Below are positions 16,185 to 26,880 of a stretch of DNA of 64,000 bases, in pieces. How positions within the stretch are numbered: position 1 is the stretch's first letter; each line of letters starts with the position of its first letter. Both the position numbers and the translations under genes were made by a program. Source of the DNA: Sphingomonas abietis (GTDB taxonomy: Bacteria; Pseudomonadota; Alphaproteobacteria; Sphingomonadales; Sphingomonadaceae); contig NZ_CP115174.1 in NCBI RefSeq assembly GCF_027625475.1, forward strand, positions 2,825,001-2,889,000, in the 5' to 3' direction. The notes below the pieces were generated by a model. That model was not told the DNA's origin. It did not search any database and saw nothing but the letters and a program-made list of their open reading frames with translations.

Positions 16185-18704
16185 ATGACCCGGCATATTC
16201 TTGCCGCGAGCACTTCGCTTGCGGCCGCACTTTTTCTGACATCGACGGCGTTTGCACAGGATGCGGAGACCACGCCGCAGGCCGCGCCCGCCGTCACCGC
16301 CAGCACCAATTCCGCCAATGATCTGAGCCAGGTGCAAGAAATCGTCGTCACCGCGACCAAGCGTGAGACCAGCCTCGAAAAGACCCCGATCGCGATCACC
16401 GCGTTCAGCCAGGCCTCGCTCGACCGGGCGCAGGTGCAGGACGTGAAGGGCCTCGCCGATTTCGTGCCCAGCCTCCACTTCGCCCAGCAGGGCGACCAGG
16501 GCGGCATCCTGCTGACGATGCGCGGCATCGGCAACGACTCGGCCTATACCGAGGTCGCCGATCCCGAAGTCGCGATCTATGTCGACGGCATCTACAGCCC
16601 GCGCGCGCAGGGCGCCTCGGCGCTGATGTACGACATGGAGCGCGTCGAAGTGCTGCGCGGCCCGCAGGGCACGCTGTTCGGCCGCAACGCCACCGTCGGC
16701 GCGATCAGCCTGATCACCGCCAAGCCCACGCTCGATGGCTTCCACGCCAATGTCGAGGCGACCGGCGGCTCGTACAACCGCTTCGGCGTGAAGGGCATGG
16801 TCAACATCCCCGTCACCGACAATTTCGCGATCCGCGCGGCGTTCATCACCGATCGCCACGACGGCTATATCAGCTACCAGCAGGCACCTGACGTGCCCGG
16901 CATCAATCGCTCGGCCTATGTCACCAGCGGCAAGAAATATGATGCCGGCGACCAGAAGTCGGCCCGCCTCTCGGCCCGCTGGGATCTCAACCGGCTGCAC
17001 TGGAACGTCTCGGGCGAATATTACAAGGATACCGGCTCGCCGATCCTGTCGCTGATGCAGACACCGCGCTCAGGCGAGAAATTCTGGTCGGCCGCGGTCG
17101 ACACCGCGCCGCAGACCAACCGTTATTCGTGGGGCGTGCGCTCGAACCTGAGCTACGATGTCAGCGACAAGATCGAGGCGGTCTACATCTTCGGCTTCTC
17201 GCGGGTCGGCGGGACCGCCGATTCCGATGCCGATGCCGGCGCGCATCTGCCCTCGCTCGCCGCTGACGGCACCACCATCGTGCTGCCCAACGGCGCCTTC
17301 GGCGAGAACAACACTGCCTATTCGCGCTATGACTTCACCAGCCACGAAGTGCAGCTGAAGTCGACTGGCAAGAACACCATCGACTGGATTCTGGGTGGCT
17401 ATTACAGCCACGAGGTCAACAAGATCCGCTTCGATATCGATCAGCGCAACGGCTATCGCGACGGCACCTTCAACTGGGCCGGCACCTTCATCCAAGCCGA
17501 TCGCGAGATCGACTCGCGGGCCGCGTTCGGCCAGGCGGTGTGGCATGTGAACAACTGGATCAACCTGACCGGCGGCATCCGCTACACCAGCGACAAGAAG
17601 AAGGACGTCGGCGGCCGCAACATCACCTATTGCGGCGCGCCTAACAGCGCGAACCCCAATTGCTATGCGACGCCGACCCTGCCCGGCATCTTCGGCATCG
17701 ACCTGAACGGCGCCGGCAATGCCCAGGATGTGGTCAACTCGCTCAATGCGGAGAGCAGCGCGCTCGGCTACGGCAATCTGTGGGGCATCTCGAACAACGA
17801 CACCAAGGGCAAGTGGAACAAGGTGACCTGGCTGGCCCGCGCCGACGCCCAGGTGACCGACACCACATTAGTCTATGGCAGCGTCAGCACCGGCTTCAAA
17901 TCGGGCAATATCGAGGATGGCGGCCTGCTCGCCGGCCCCGAGACGCTGACCAACTACGAAGTCGGCTCCAAGTCGCGCCTGTTCGGCGGACGGATGACGC
18001 TGAACCTTGCGGCCTATTATGAGGACTTCAAGGGCTATCAGGTCAATCAGGCGACGACCACGCGCAACGACGCCGGCAACATCACCGGCAGCCAGATCAT
18101 CACCACCAATGCCAAGGGCGCCAAGGCCTATGGCTTCGAGGCGGAGCTGAGCGCGAACATCACCCGCAACGATCGCGTCAACCTGGCCGGCACCTATCAG
18201 CATACCCGCTTCGACTCGCTGATCACCGTCAACAACGGCATCTACAATGTCGATCCGGCGAACTTCGAGAACCTCAAGGGCAACGAGCTGCCGCACGCGC
18301 CGCATTTCTCGGCGACCGGCGTGTACGAGCATGACTTCAACCTGGATAATGGCGCGCGCATCACCCCGCGCTTCACCCTCCACTACGAGACGCGCAGCTG
18401 GCTGAGCTACTTCAACGGCGACGGCACCGCTGGCTACGACCCCGCGAACCTGGCCGGCAAGGGGCTGCTCGGCACCGACTATGACAAGCAGAAGGCCTAT
18501 GCCAAGATCGACCTCGGCCTGACCTATTCCGCCCCCGGCGGCCGGTACGAGATCGAGGGCTTTGCGCTCAACGTGAACGACAAGCGCATCCGCACCAGCG
18601 CGGGTGTGTCCGGCTCGCCGGGCACCAACGGCCTCGCCACGGTGTTCCTGTCGAACTACGAACCGCCGCGCACCTGGGGTGTTCGCGTCCGCGCCAAATT
18701 CTGA
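16185..18704 (+). CDS. TonB-dependent outer membrane receptor
   Basis: A large outer membrane transporter (839 aa). Residues 1-24 are a signal peptide ending AFA. A TonB-box-like segment VQEIVVTATKRE (about 49-60) leads into the plug domain (to about 175) with IYVDGIYSPR and MERVEVLRGPQGTLFGRNA. The rest is a 22-strand barrel ending in VRVRAKF with a C-terminal Phe. A GGGAGGA ribosome site precedes the ATG. It is followed by a halogenase-like flavoprotein and a GH3 glucosidase, so an oligosaccharide or glycoside ligand is likelier than a siderophore. The sequence does not reveal the ligand. Confidence 0.93.
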   Translation: MTRHILAASTSLAAALFLTSTAFAQDAETTPQAAPAVTASTNSANDLSQVQEIVVTATKRETSLEKTPIAITAFSQASLDRAQVQDVKGLADFVPSLHFAQQGDQGGILLTMRGIGNDSAYTEVADPEVAIYVDGIYSPRAQGASALMYDMERVEVLRGPQGTLFGRNATVGAISLITAKPTLDGFHANVEATGGSYNRFGVKGMVNIPVTDNFAIRAAFITDRHDGYISYQQAPDVPGINRSAYVTSGKKYDAGDQKSARLSARWDLNRLHWNVSGEYYKDTGSPILSLMQTPRSGEKFWSAAVDTAPQTNRYSWGVRSNLSYDVSDKIEAVYIFGFSRVGGTADSDADAGAHLPSLAADGTTIVLPNGAFGENNTAYSRYDFTSHEVQLKSTGKNTIDWILGGYYSHEVNKIRFDIDQRNGYRDGTFNWAGTFIQADREIDSRAAFGQAVWHVNNWINLTGGIRYTSDKKKDVGGRNITYCGAPNSANPNCYATPTLPGIFGIDLNGAGNAQDVVNSLNAESSALGYGNLWGISNNDTKGKWNKVTWLARADAQVTDTTLVYGSVSTGFKSGNIEDGGLLAGPETLTNYEVGSKSRLFGGRMTLNLAAYYEDFKGYQVNQATTTRNDAGNITGSQIITTNAKGAKAYGFEAELSANITRNDRVNLAGTYQHTRFDSLITVNNGIYNVDPANFENLKGNELPHAPHFSATGVYEHDFNLDNGARITPRFTLHYETRSWLSYFNGDGTAGYDPANLAGKGLLGTDYDKQKAYAKIDLGLTYSAPGGRYEIEGFALNVNDKRIRTSAGVSGSPGTNGLATVFLSNYEPPRTWGVRVRAKF

Positions 18705-18809
18705 TCGTTTCCCCACCCCCGGCGCGTACCCTCGCGCCGGAACCTGCGGCCATCATCGGATTCGTCCGGCGATGGCCGCCATTATCCTGACCCGAAGATC
18801 GGGAACGCC

Positions 18810-20396
18810 ATGACGACGAGGCGCATCATCATCGTGGGCGGGGGCACCGCCGGCTGGCTGACCGCCGCCTATCTGTCGCGCGCGCTTCCCGCCGGCGGGC
18901 AGCCCGACGGCTGGGCGATCACGCTGGTCGAATCCACCGAGATCGGCACGATCGGGGTCGGCGAGGGCAGCTTCCCGACTCTGCGCTCCACGCTCGCCAC
19001 GCTCGGCCGCAGCGAAGCCGAGTTCCTGCGCGCCAGCGACGCCACCTTCAAGCAGGGCGTGCGCTTCACCGGCTGGGCGGGTGGCCCGACGCCGGGCCAT
19101 GATGCCGACGACTATTTCCACCCCTTCAACCTGCCGTTCGGCGGCGACGAGCCGGGGCTGCTGCCCTATTGGCTGGACGGCGGCGGCGATCCGCAGCGCC
19201 CCTCCTATGCCGACGCCGTGACCGTGCAGGAGCGGCTGATCCGCGCCGGTCGCGGGCCGAAGCGGCGCGAGGATCCCGATTTCTCGGGGCCGATGAACTA
19301 TGCCTATCATTTCGACGCGGCCAAGCTCGCCGTCTGGCTGCGCGACGTCGCCACCGCCAACGGCGTCGCCCGCATCGAAGGCACCGTCGCCACCGTCACC
19401 CGCGACGAGACCGGCGACATCGCCTCGCTCACCCTGGCTGACCGGCAGGCGTCCGATGGATCGGCGCCGATCGCGGGCGATATCTTCATCGATTGCTCGG
19501 GTTTCCGCGCGCTGCTGATCGGCGACACGCTCGGCGCGCCGTTCCGGTCGGTCGAGGATATCCTGTTCAACGATCGCGCGATCGCGATGCAGATCCCGGA
19601 CGCGACGCCCGGCCAGCCGATCGCCCCCTATACCCACGCCACCGCGCACGAAGCGGGCTGGATCTGGGACATCGGCCTGCCGACGCGGCGCGGCACCGGC
19701 TGCGTCTATTCCAGCCGCCACATGTCCGACGACGCGGCCGAGGCGGTGATCCGCCGCTATGCCGGCCCGGCGGGCGAGGCCCTGAACATCCGCAAGCTCC
19801 AGTTCCGCACCGGCTACCGGACACGGCAATGGATCGGCAACACCATCGCGATCGGGCTCTCGGCGGGCTTTTTCGAGCCGCTGGAATCGACCGGGATCAT
19901 GCTGATCGAGGTCGCCGCGCGGATGGTCGCGGACATGCTGCGCGGCCCGGTCGATCGCGCCGCGATCGACGCGGCGGCGCGCAACTTCAACCGCCAGATG
20001 CCCGCGCGCTTCGACGCGATCGTCGAGTTCCTCAAGCTCCATTATTGCGTCAGCCGTCGCACCGACACCGCCTATTGGCGCGACAATCGCGATCCGGCGA
20101 GCTGGCCCGAGGGGCTGCGCGACAAGATCGCGCAATGGCGCCGCCGGCTCCCGTCCCGCTTCGATTTCGTCATGGACGAGCAGACCTTCCTGCCGCCGAG
20201 CTGGGCGTTCATCCTGCACGGCATGGGCTTCGCCACCGAGGCCGGCACCGGCGCCTTCGCCGGCGTTTCGGCCGATAGCCAGGCCCAGGCCCGCGATGCC
20301 ATGGCCGCCTTCGCGAAGGTCCGCCAGGCCGCGCCGCAGGCGGTGCAGGCGCTTCCTGATCATCGATCGCTGATCGATCACTATCACCGCAACTGA
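18810..20396 (+). CDS. Tryptophan halogenase-family flavoprotein
   Basis: This 528-residue protein belongs to the flavin-dependent tryptophan halogenase family (PF04820). The FAD motif is VGGGTAGWLTAAYL at the N-terminus. FKQGVRF near residue 79 holds the lysine equivalent to the catalytic Lys of PrnA, AGWIWDIGLP fits the WxWxI region, and FEPLESTGIMLIE contains the conserved Glu. In proteobacterial carbohydrate loci such proteins accompany TonB receptors, and their natural substrate is unknown. Here it lies 105 bp after the receptor and 8 bp before the GH3 gene, so cotranscription is likely. No separate flavin reductase gene was seen. Confidence 0.88.
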   Translation: MTTRRIIIVGGGTAGWLTAAYLSRALPAGGQPDGWAITLVESTEIGTIGVGEGSFPTLRSTLATLGRSEAEFLRASDATFKQGVRFTGWAGGPTPGHDADDYFHPFNLPFGGDEPGLLPYWLDGGGDPQRPSYADAVTVQERLIRAGRGPKRREDPDFSGPMNYAYHFDAAKLAVWLRDVATANGVARIEGTVATVTRDETGDIASLTLADRQASDGSAPIAGDIFIDCSGFRALLIGDTLGAPFRSVEDILFNDRAIAMQIPDATPGQPIAPYTHATAHEAGWIWDIGLPTRRGTGCVYSSRHMSDDAAEAVIRRYAGPAGEALNIRKLQFRTGYRTRQWIGNTIAIGLSAGFFEPLESTGIMLIEVAARMVADMLRGPVDRAAIDAAARNFNRQMPARFDAIVEFLKLHYCVSRRTDTAYWRDNRDPASWPEGLRDKIAQWRRRLPSRFDFVMDEQTFLPPSWAFILHGMGFATEAGTGAFAGVSADSQAQARDAMAAFAKVRQAAPQAVQALPDHRSLIDHYHRN

Positions 20397-20404
20397 GAGG
20401 TTTT

Positions 20405-22660
20405 ATGCGCGCGACCCGCTCTATCCTTCGATCCGTCCTGCTCGGCAGTGCCGCGCTCGCGCTCACCGCGCCGGTGCTGGCGGCCCCCGCCAAGCCGTGG
20501 CTGAACCTCAGCCTCTCGCCCGAAGCGCGTGCGCGGGCCATCGTCGGCCAGATGACGCAGGACGAGAAGCTCCAGATCGTCCGCACCTGGTTCCCGCCCT
20601 TCGCCACCGGCAAGCCCGGCGCGCCGACCGACATGATCCCATCGGCCGGCGAGATGGTCGGCATCCCCCGCCTCGGCATCCCGACGCTGCGGGAAAGCGA
20701 CGCTAGCCTCGGCGTCGCCAACCAGGTCGAGCAGCGCAAGGGCGACGTCGCCACCGCGCTCCCCGCCAGCCTCGCCACCGCTGCCAGCTTCGATCCGCAG
20801 GTCGCCTATGAAGGCGGCGCGATGATCGGCGCCGAAGCGCGCGCCAAGCGCTTCAACGTGCTGTTGGCCGGCGGCGTCAACCTCACCCGCGATCCATGGG
20901 GCGGCCGCGATTTCGAATATCTGGGCGAAGACCCCTTGCTGTCCGGCCTGCTCGCCGGCGCCAGCATCAAGGGTGTCGAGAGCAACCATATCGTCTCGAC
21001 GATCAAGCATTATGCGCTCAACGCGCAGGAAACCGGCCGCATGGTCTATGACGCGCGGATCGGGCAACCGGCGCTGCATGAAAGCGATCTGCTCGCCTTC
21101 CAGATCGGGATCGAGAAGGGGCAGCCCGGATCGGTGATGTGCTCCTACAACCTCGTCAATGGCGACCATAGCTGCGAGAGCCACGAGCTGCTGACCTCCG
21201 TGCTGCGCGGCGACTGGGGCTACAAGGGCTGGGTGATGTCCGATTGGGGCGCCGTCCACTCGACCGTCAAGGCGGCGAACGCCGGACTCGATCAGGATTC
21301 GGGCGCCGAACTCGACAGCGGCGATTTCTTCCGCGCCAAGCTGCGGGACGCGGTGGCCAAGGGCGACGTGCCGCAGGCCCGGCTCGATGCGATGGTCACC
21401 CACATCCTGACCGGCATCGTCTCGAGCGGCCTCTACGACCATCCGTCGCCCGCCGCGGTCGAGCCGATCGACTATGCCGCGCACGCGCTGGTCGCGCAGA
21501 AGGCCGCCGAGGAGGGCATCGTCCTGCTCCGTAACAAGGGCGGGCTGCTTCCGCTCGCGGCGACCGCCACGACGGTGGTGCTGATCGGCGGCCATGCCGA
21601 TGTCGGCGTGCTGTCCGGCGGCGGATCGTCGCAGGTCCGCTCGGTCGGCGGCGTGCCGATCGAGATCCCGCTCAAGAGCGGCCCCGCCGCCTCCTTCGCG
21701 CGGACCACCTGGCATGGCTCCTCGCCGTTGAAGGCGATACGGGCGATGCTGCCCGGTGCCGACGTCCGCTATGTCGACGGCAGCGATCCCGCCGCCGCGG
21801 CCGCCGCCGCCAAGTCCGCCGACATCGCGCTGGTGTTCGCCACCCAGTGGCGGACCGAGGCGGAGGACGTCCATGATCTCGCGCTGCCCGACGGCCAGGA
21901 CGCGCTGATCGCCGCCGTCGCCGCCGCCAACCCGAGGACCGCCGTGGTGCTGGAGACCGGCGGCCCGGTGACGATGCCGTGGCTCGACAAGGTGCCGGCG
22001 GTACTCGCCGCTTGGTATCCCGGCCAGCGCGGCGGCGAGGCGATCGCCAATATCCTGTTCGGCAAGGTCAATCCGTCGGGCCGCCTGCCGATCACCTTCC
22101 CGACGAGCGAGAGCCAGGCACCGCGCCCGGCGCCGGTCGGCCTCGCCATCGCCGCCCAGGACGATGCCGCCTCCAACGCCGGCGGCGCGCCCGGCACCGC
22201 CCATTCCTTCCCGGTCGAATATCCGGAGGGCGCCGATGTCGGCTATCGCTGGTATGCGAAGCAGGCACAGGCTCCGCTCTTCCCGTTCGGCTACGGCCTC
22301 TCCTACACCCAATTCGCCTACAGCCACTTGAAGGTGACCGGCGGCGCGGCGCTCACCGTGTCGTTCGACGTCACCAACAGCGGCCAGCTCGCCGGCGCCG
22401 ACGTGCCGCAGCTTTATGTGACGCCGCCGGCCGGCGGTGCGGTCGCACGGCTCGCAGGCTTCGAGCGGGTGACGCTGAACCCCGGCGAGACTCGCCACGT
22501 CACGCTCACTGCCGAGCGCCGCACGCTCTCGACCTGGGACGAGGCCGCGCGCGGCTGGAACCTCGCTGGGGGCCGCTATGCGGTGGCGATCGGCCACCAT
22601 GCCGGCGATGCCGCGCTCGAGGGCGATGCGACGCTGGCGGGCGCGGCGTTCAAACCCTGA
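20405..22660 (+). CDS. Glycoside hydrolase family 3 beta-glucosidase
   Basis: A secreted or periplasmic beta-glycosidase of 751 residues. A signal peptide spans about residues 1-26 (LTAPVLAA). The GH3 N-terminal barrel contains KHYALNAQETGR and the nucleophile Asp in KGWVMSDWGAVHS. The second alpha/beta domain follows (EEGIVLLRNKGGLLPL), and FPFGYGLSYTQFAYS leads to a C-terminal fibronectin III-like domain with VPQLYVTPP and FERVTLNPGETRHV. It follows the halogenase-like gene closely (GAGAGG site), suggesting that it hydrolyses the sugar imported by the receptor. Specificity (glucose versus xylose linkages) is not determined. Confidence 0.93.
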   Translation: MRATRSILRSVLLGSAALALTAPVLAAPAKPWLNLSLSPEARARAIVGQMTQDEKLQIVRTWFPPFATGKPGAPTDMIPSAGEMVGIPRLGIPTLRESDASLGVANQVEQRKGDVATALPASLATAASFDPQVAYEGGAMIGAEARAKRFNVLLAGGVNLTRDPWGGRDFEYLGEDPLLSGLLAGASIKGVESNHIVSTIKHYALNAQETGRMVYDARIGQPALHESDLLAFQIGIEKGQPGSVMCSYNLVNGDHSCESHELLTSVLRGDWGYKGWVMSDWGAVHSTVKAANAGLDQDSGAELDSGDFFRAKLRDAVAKGDVPQARLDAMVTHILTGIVSSGLYDHPSPAAVEPIDYAAHALVAQKAAEEGIVLLRNKGGLLPLAATATTVVLIGGHADVGVLSGGGSSQVRSVGGVPIEIPLKSGPAASFARTTWHGSSPLKAIRAMLPGADVRYVDGSDPAAAAAAAKSADIALVFATQWRTEAEDVHDLALPDGQDALIAAVAAANPRTAVVLETGGPVTMPWLDKVPAVLAAWYPGQRGGEAIANILFGKVNPSGRLPITFPTSESQAPRPAPVGLAIAAQDDAASNAGGAPGTAHSFPVEYPEGADVGYRWYAKQAQAPLFPFGYGLSYTQFAYSHLKVTGGAALTVSFDVTNSGQLAGADVPQLYVTPPAGGAVARLAGFERVTLNPGETRHVTLTAERRTLSTWDEAARGWNLAGGRYAVAIGHHAGDAALEGDATLAGAAFKP

Positions 22661-22711
22661 TCCGGAGACGCATCCCTCAGGGCCAAAGGCACCGTCCCCT
22701 GCTCCCCATAA

Positions 22712-22826
22712 CCCGCTCGTCCTGAGCCTGTCGAAGCCTGTCCTGAGCGCCTGCAAGGCAGTCGAAAGGGACGTGCGACAGGCGCCGCGCTGGAGGCACG
22801 CACTTCGACAGGCTCAGTGCGAACGG
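22712..22826. repeat. Family A palindromic repeat (A5), expanded 115-bp copy
   Basis: Begins CCCGCTCGTCCTGAGCCTGT and ends GGCTCAGTGCGAACGGG. The left half contains a partly repeated CCTGTCCTGAGCG segment, making this the longest copy. It lies between the convergent GH3 and ohrR genes. Confidence 0.85.
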
Positions 22827-22862
22827 GTGTAGCGGGTTTGGGGATGCGGGTCGGGGGAGGCC

Positions 22863-23303
22863 TTATCCCTCGGCCAGCGCGTCGCGCAGCGCCTTCACCT
22901 GCGTGTTCAGCTGCTGGAGATCGGGGATCGACAGCTGCGACTTCTCCAGCAGCGCCGCCGCGAGGCAGGTGCTGCGGGCCTGCATCGCCCGGCCGGCATC
23001 GGTCAGGCGGACGATCACCTGCCGCTCGTCGGCCGGATTGCGCTCGCGCGACAGCAGGCCCGCCGCTTCGAGCCGCTTGACCAGCGGCGTGATCGTGCTC
23101 GATTCGAGCGCCAGCCGCTCGGCGATCCCGCCGATCGTCTGCGCATCCTCCTCCCATAGCGTGATCAGCACGAGATATTGCGGATAGGTGATATCGAGCT
23201 GGTCGAGCAGCGGCCGATAGGCGCGGTTGATCGCGATCCCCGCCGAATAGATGGCGAAGCACAGATGATCGTCCAGCCCAAGCGGCGAAACCGTGTCAGC
23301 CAT
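22863..23303 (-). CDS. ohrR: MarR-family organic peroxide sensor OhrR
   Basis: OhrR represses the organic hydroperoxide resistance gene until a reactive cysteine is oxidised. The 146-residue protein has the OhrR signature HLCFAIYSA with the peroxidatic Cys15, a winged helix with LESSTITPLVKRLEAAGLLSRERNPADERQV, and a second cysteine at about 113 (STCLAAA), which fits the two-cysteine (Xanthomonas-type) subclass. The ATG giving MADTVSPLGL was preferred to an upstream start because the family begins near here. It is divergent from ohr across a 140-bp region holding two palindromic operators. Confidence 0.94.
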   Translation of the reverse strand: MADTVSPLGLDDHLCFAIYSAGIAINRAYRPLLDQLDITYPQYLVLITLWEEDAQTIGGIAERLALESSTITPLVKRLEAAGLLSRERNPADERQVIVRLTDAGRAMQARSTCLAAALLEKSQLSIPDLQQLNTQVKALRDALAEG

Positions 23304-23343
23304 GGCCTGCCTCCCTCTTTCCAACATTTCTCACACGAATCCA

Positions 23344-23363
23344 TATCGCGATAAATTTATCGC
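23344..23363. promoter_or_regulatory. OhrR operator-like palindrome near ohrR
   Basis: GCGATAAATTTATCGC at 23348-23363 is a perfect 16-bp palindrome, overlapping another perfect palindrome TATCGCGATA at 23344-23353. It sits about 41 bp upstream of the ohrR start and fits an autoregulatory OhrR site. Confidence 0.7.
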
Positions 23364-23396
23364 TTTACAAGTCGGCCGGGCGGGTCCATCTAGTAG

Positions 23397-23408
23397 TTAT
23401 CGCGATAA
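23397..23408. promoter_or_regulatory. OhrR operator-like palindrome near ohr
   Basis: TTATCGCGATAA is a perfect 12-bp palindrome 36 bp before the ohr start. It shares the ATCGCGAT core with the site near ohrR and is followed by a related half site, GTTACCGCGA. Confidence 0.68.
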
Positions 23409-23443
23409 CAGTTACCGCGAGCAATATATCAAGGAGCATCGCC

Positions 23444-23866
23444 ATGAGCATCCTGTACCGCGCCGAAGCCACCTCCACCGGCGGCCGCACCGGCACCTCG
23501 AAGACCTCCGACGGCCGGCTGTCGGTCACCCTGGACACGGTCAAGGAACTGGGCGGCGCCGGTGGCGACGGCACCAATCCCGAGCAGCTGTTCGCGGCGG
23601 GCTATTCGGCCTGCTTCCTCGGCGCGCTGAAATATGTCGCCGGCCAGAAGAAGGTGAAGATCGACGAGGCGACCACGGTCACCGCCTCGGTCGGCATCGG
23701 CCCGCGCGAGGACGGCAAGGGCTTCGGCCTCGACATCGCGCTGACGGTGTCGATCCCGGGCGTCGACCGTGACACCGCGACCGCGCTGGTCGCCGAGGCG
23801 GACATTGTCTGCCCCTACTCCCACCTCGCCCACAACGGTGCCAAGGTCGCGCTCTCGGTCGCGTGA
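23444..23866 (+). CDS. ohr: Organic hydroperoxide resistance protein
   Basis: Ohr is a thiol peroxidase of the OsmC/Ohr fold that reduces organic hydroperoxides. The 140-residue protein has both catalytic cysteines: Cys57 in AAGYSACFLGAL and Cys123 in ADIVCPYSHLAHNG. It begins MSILYRAEATSTGGRTG, and an AAGGAG ribosome site precedes the ATG. Expression is presumably controlled by the divergent OhrR through the palindromes between the genes. Confidence 0.96.
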   Translation: MSILYRAEATSTGGRTGTSKTSDGRLSVTLDTVKELGGAGGDGTNPEQLFAAGYSACFLGALKYVAGQKKVKIDEATTVTASVGIGPREDGKGFGLDIALTVSIPGVDRDTATALVAEADIVCPYSHLAHNGAKVALSVA

Positions 23867-23919
23867 GGCTGGCGGGGTTGGGGGCCCGGAACCGGCGCCC
23901 CAACCCCACCAGACCTCCA

Positions 23920-23947
23920 CCCGTTCGCACCGAGCGCAGTCGAGGGG
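23920..23947. repeat. Family A half repeat (A6, single arm)
   Basis: Only the left arm is present (CCCGTTCGCACCGAGCGCAG, then TCGAGG), lying between the convergent ohr and glmS genes. The right arm appears to be lost. Confidence 0.65.
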
Positions 23948-23971
23948 CCGAGCCGCACACATCCCGTCCGC

Positions 23972-25810
<1,839 letters not shown>

Positions 25811-26070
25811 GAAGATGCTCCTTTAGCTCGATCGTCCTCCTAACGCGGCGACGCGCCCTCTCCTAGTCGGTGCGGACGAATTTGCTCGATATCCGTGGTG
25901 GCGACGACCGGCTCGATTTTGCATCGGCCCGCCCTGCCGTATACGTAAGTCCTCAATAGCAACCCTTGCCCGTCAGCCGATTTTTTGACAATCGCGGAAC
26001 GACAGGAAGGGACATGCATCCGGCTTCACCCTTCGCGGCATTCCGGATCGCGCGTAACAAAGGAGTGGTG

Positions 26071-26847
26071 ATGAACTGGAATGACAAAGTGAACGCCCGT
26101 GGGCGGAAGCTGCCGTTCGTCGGCAAGTCGCTATTCCAGATCGGCAAGGAGCTGCGCCCCAAGATCGATCGCTTCATCATGCGTCGCTCGCTCATCCCCG
26201 ATACGGCGCTGATCGACAAATCCGCCTTCGCCTGGATTCCCGCGCTCGAAAGCAACTGGCAGGCCATTCGCGACGAAGCCGTCCGGATCCGGACGGAGGA
26301 TATTCCCTCGCTCGGCGACATCTCGTTCGATCATGGCCGGATCGCGGCAGACCGCCGTTGGAAATCCTTGTTCCTCAAGGGCTATGGCTATGAGATGACC
26401 AACAACTGCAAACGGGCGCCGATCACCACCGCGCTGCTCCGCAAGGTGCCCGGGCTAGTGACAGGCTGCTTCTCGGTGATGGAGGCCGGCGGCCATATCC
26501 CCCGTCATTGGGGGATGACCAAGGGCATGTTGACCTATCATCTCGCGCTCAAGGTGCCCGCCGATCGCGAGCAATGCCGGATCGCGATCGAGGATGGCGA
26601 CACGACGCACGTCGTGCCATGGCAGGAGGGGCAGTCGTTCATCTTCGACGACATGCGGAACCACGAAGTGTGGAACGAGACGAGCGAGGATCGCTACATC
26701 CTGCTCATCCAGATCAAGCGACCCTGCAGCGGCCTCGCCAACATGCTCCAGAACCTGTTCCTGTTCTGCGTCGGCCGTTCGCGCTTCGTCCAGGACATCA
26801 GGCGCAACATCGACAAGCCGGTTCGGCCGGTCGCCACGCCGGCCTAA
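26071..26847 (+). CDS. Aspartyl/asparaginyl beta-hydroxylase-family protein (LpxO-like)
   Basis: This is a predicted Fe(II)/2-oxoglutarate dioxygenase of the Asp/Asn beta-hydroxylase family (PF05118), 258 aa. The double-stranded beta-helix shows GHIPRHWGMTKGMLTYHLAL, with the first conserved His and the HL.L strand, and later SFIFDDMRNHEVWNETSEDRYILLIQI with the second metal His and an Arg. Relatives hydroxylate lipid A acyl chains (LpxO) or protein residues; sequence alone does not decide. Unlike LpxO it has no clear N-terminal membrane anchor. The start was set by an AAAGGAG site just before the ATG of MNWNDKVNARG. It stands alone between glmS and glmU. Confidence 0.8.
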   Translation: MNWNDKVNARGRKLPFVGKSLFQIGKELRPKIDRFIMRRSLIPDTALIDKSAFAWIPALESNWQAIRDEAVRIRTEDIPSLGDISFDHGRIAADRRWKSLFLKGYGYEMTNNCKRAPITTALLRKVPGLVTGCFSVMEAGGHIPRHWGMTKGMLTYHLALKVPADREQCRIAIEDGDTTHVVPWQEGQSFIFDDMRNHEVWNETSEDRYILLIQIKRPCSGLANMLQNLFLFCVGRSRFVQDIRRNIDKPVRPVATPA

Positions 26848-26880
26848 GCCGACGTCGCCACCGGCACGGGGCCGCGCCGA

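Noticed and set aside
18810..20396. A halogenated natural product cluster around the halogenase-like gene
   Set aside because: Neighbours are a TonB receptor and a glucosidase; no NRPS, PKS, reductase or transporter typical of such clusters is present.
25985..25990. TTGACA upstream of the hydroxylase-like gene as a sigma-70 promoter
   Set aside because: No acceptable -10 hexamer lies 16-18 bp downstream.
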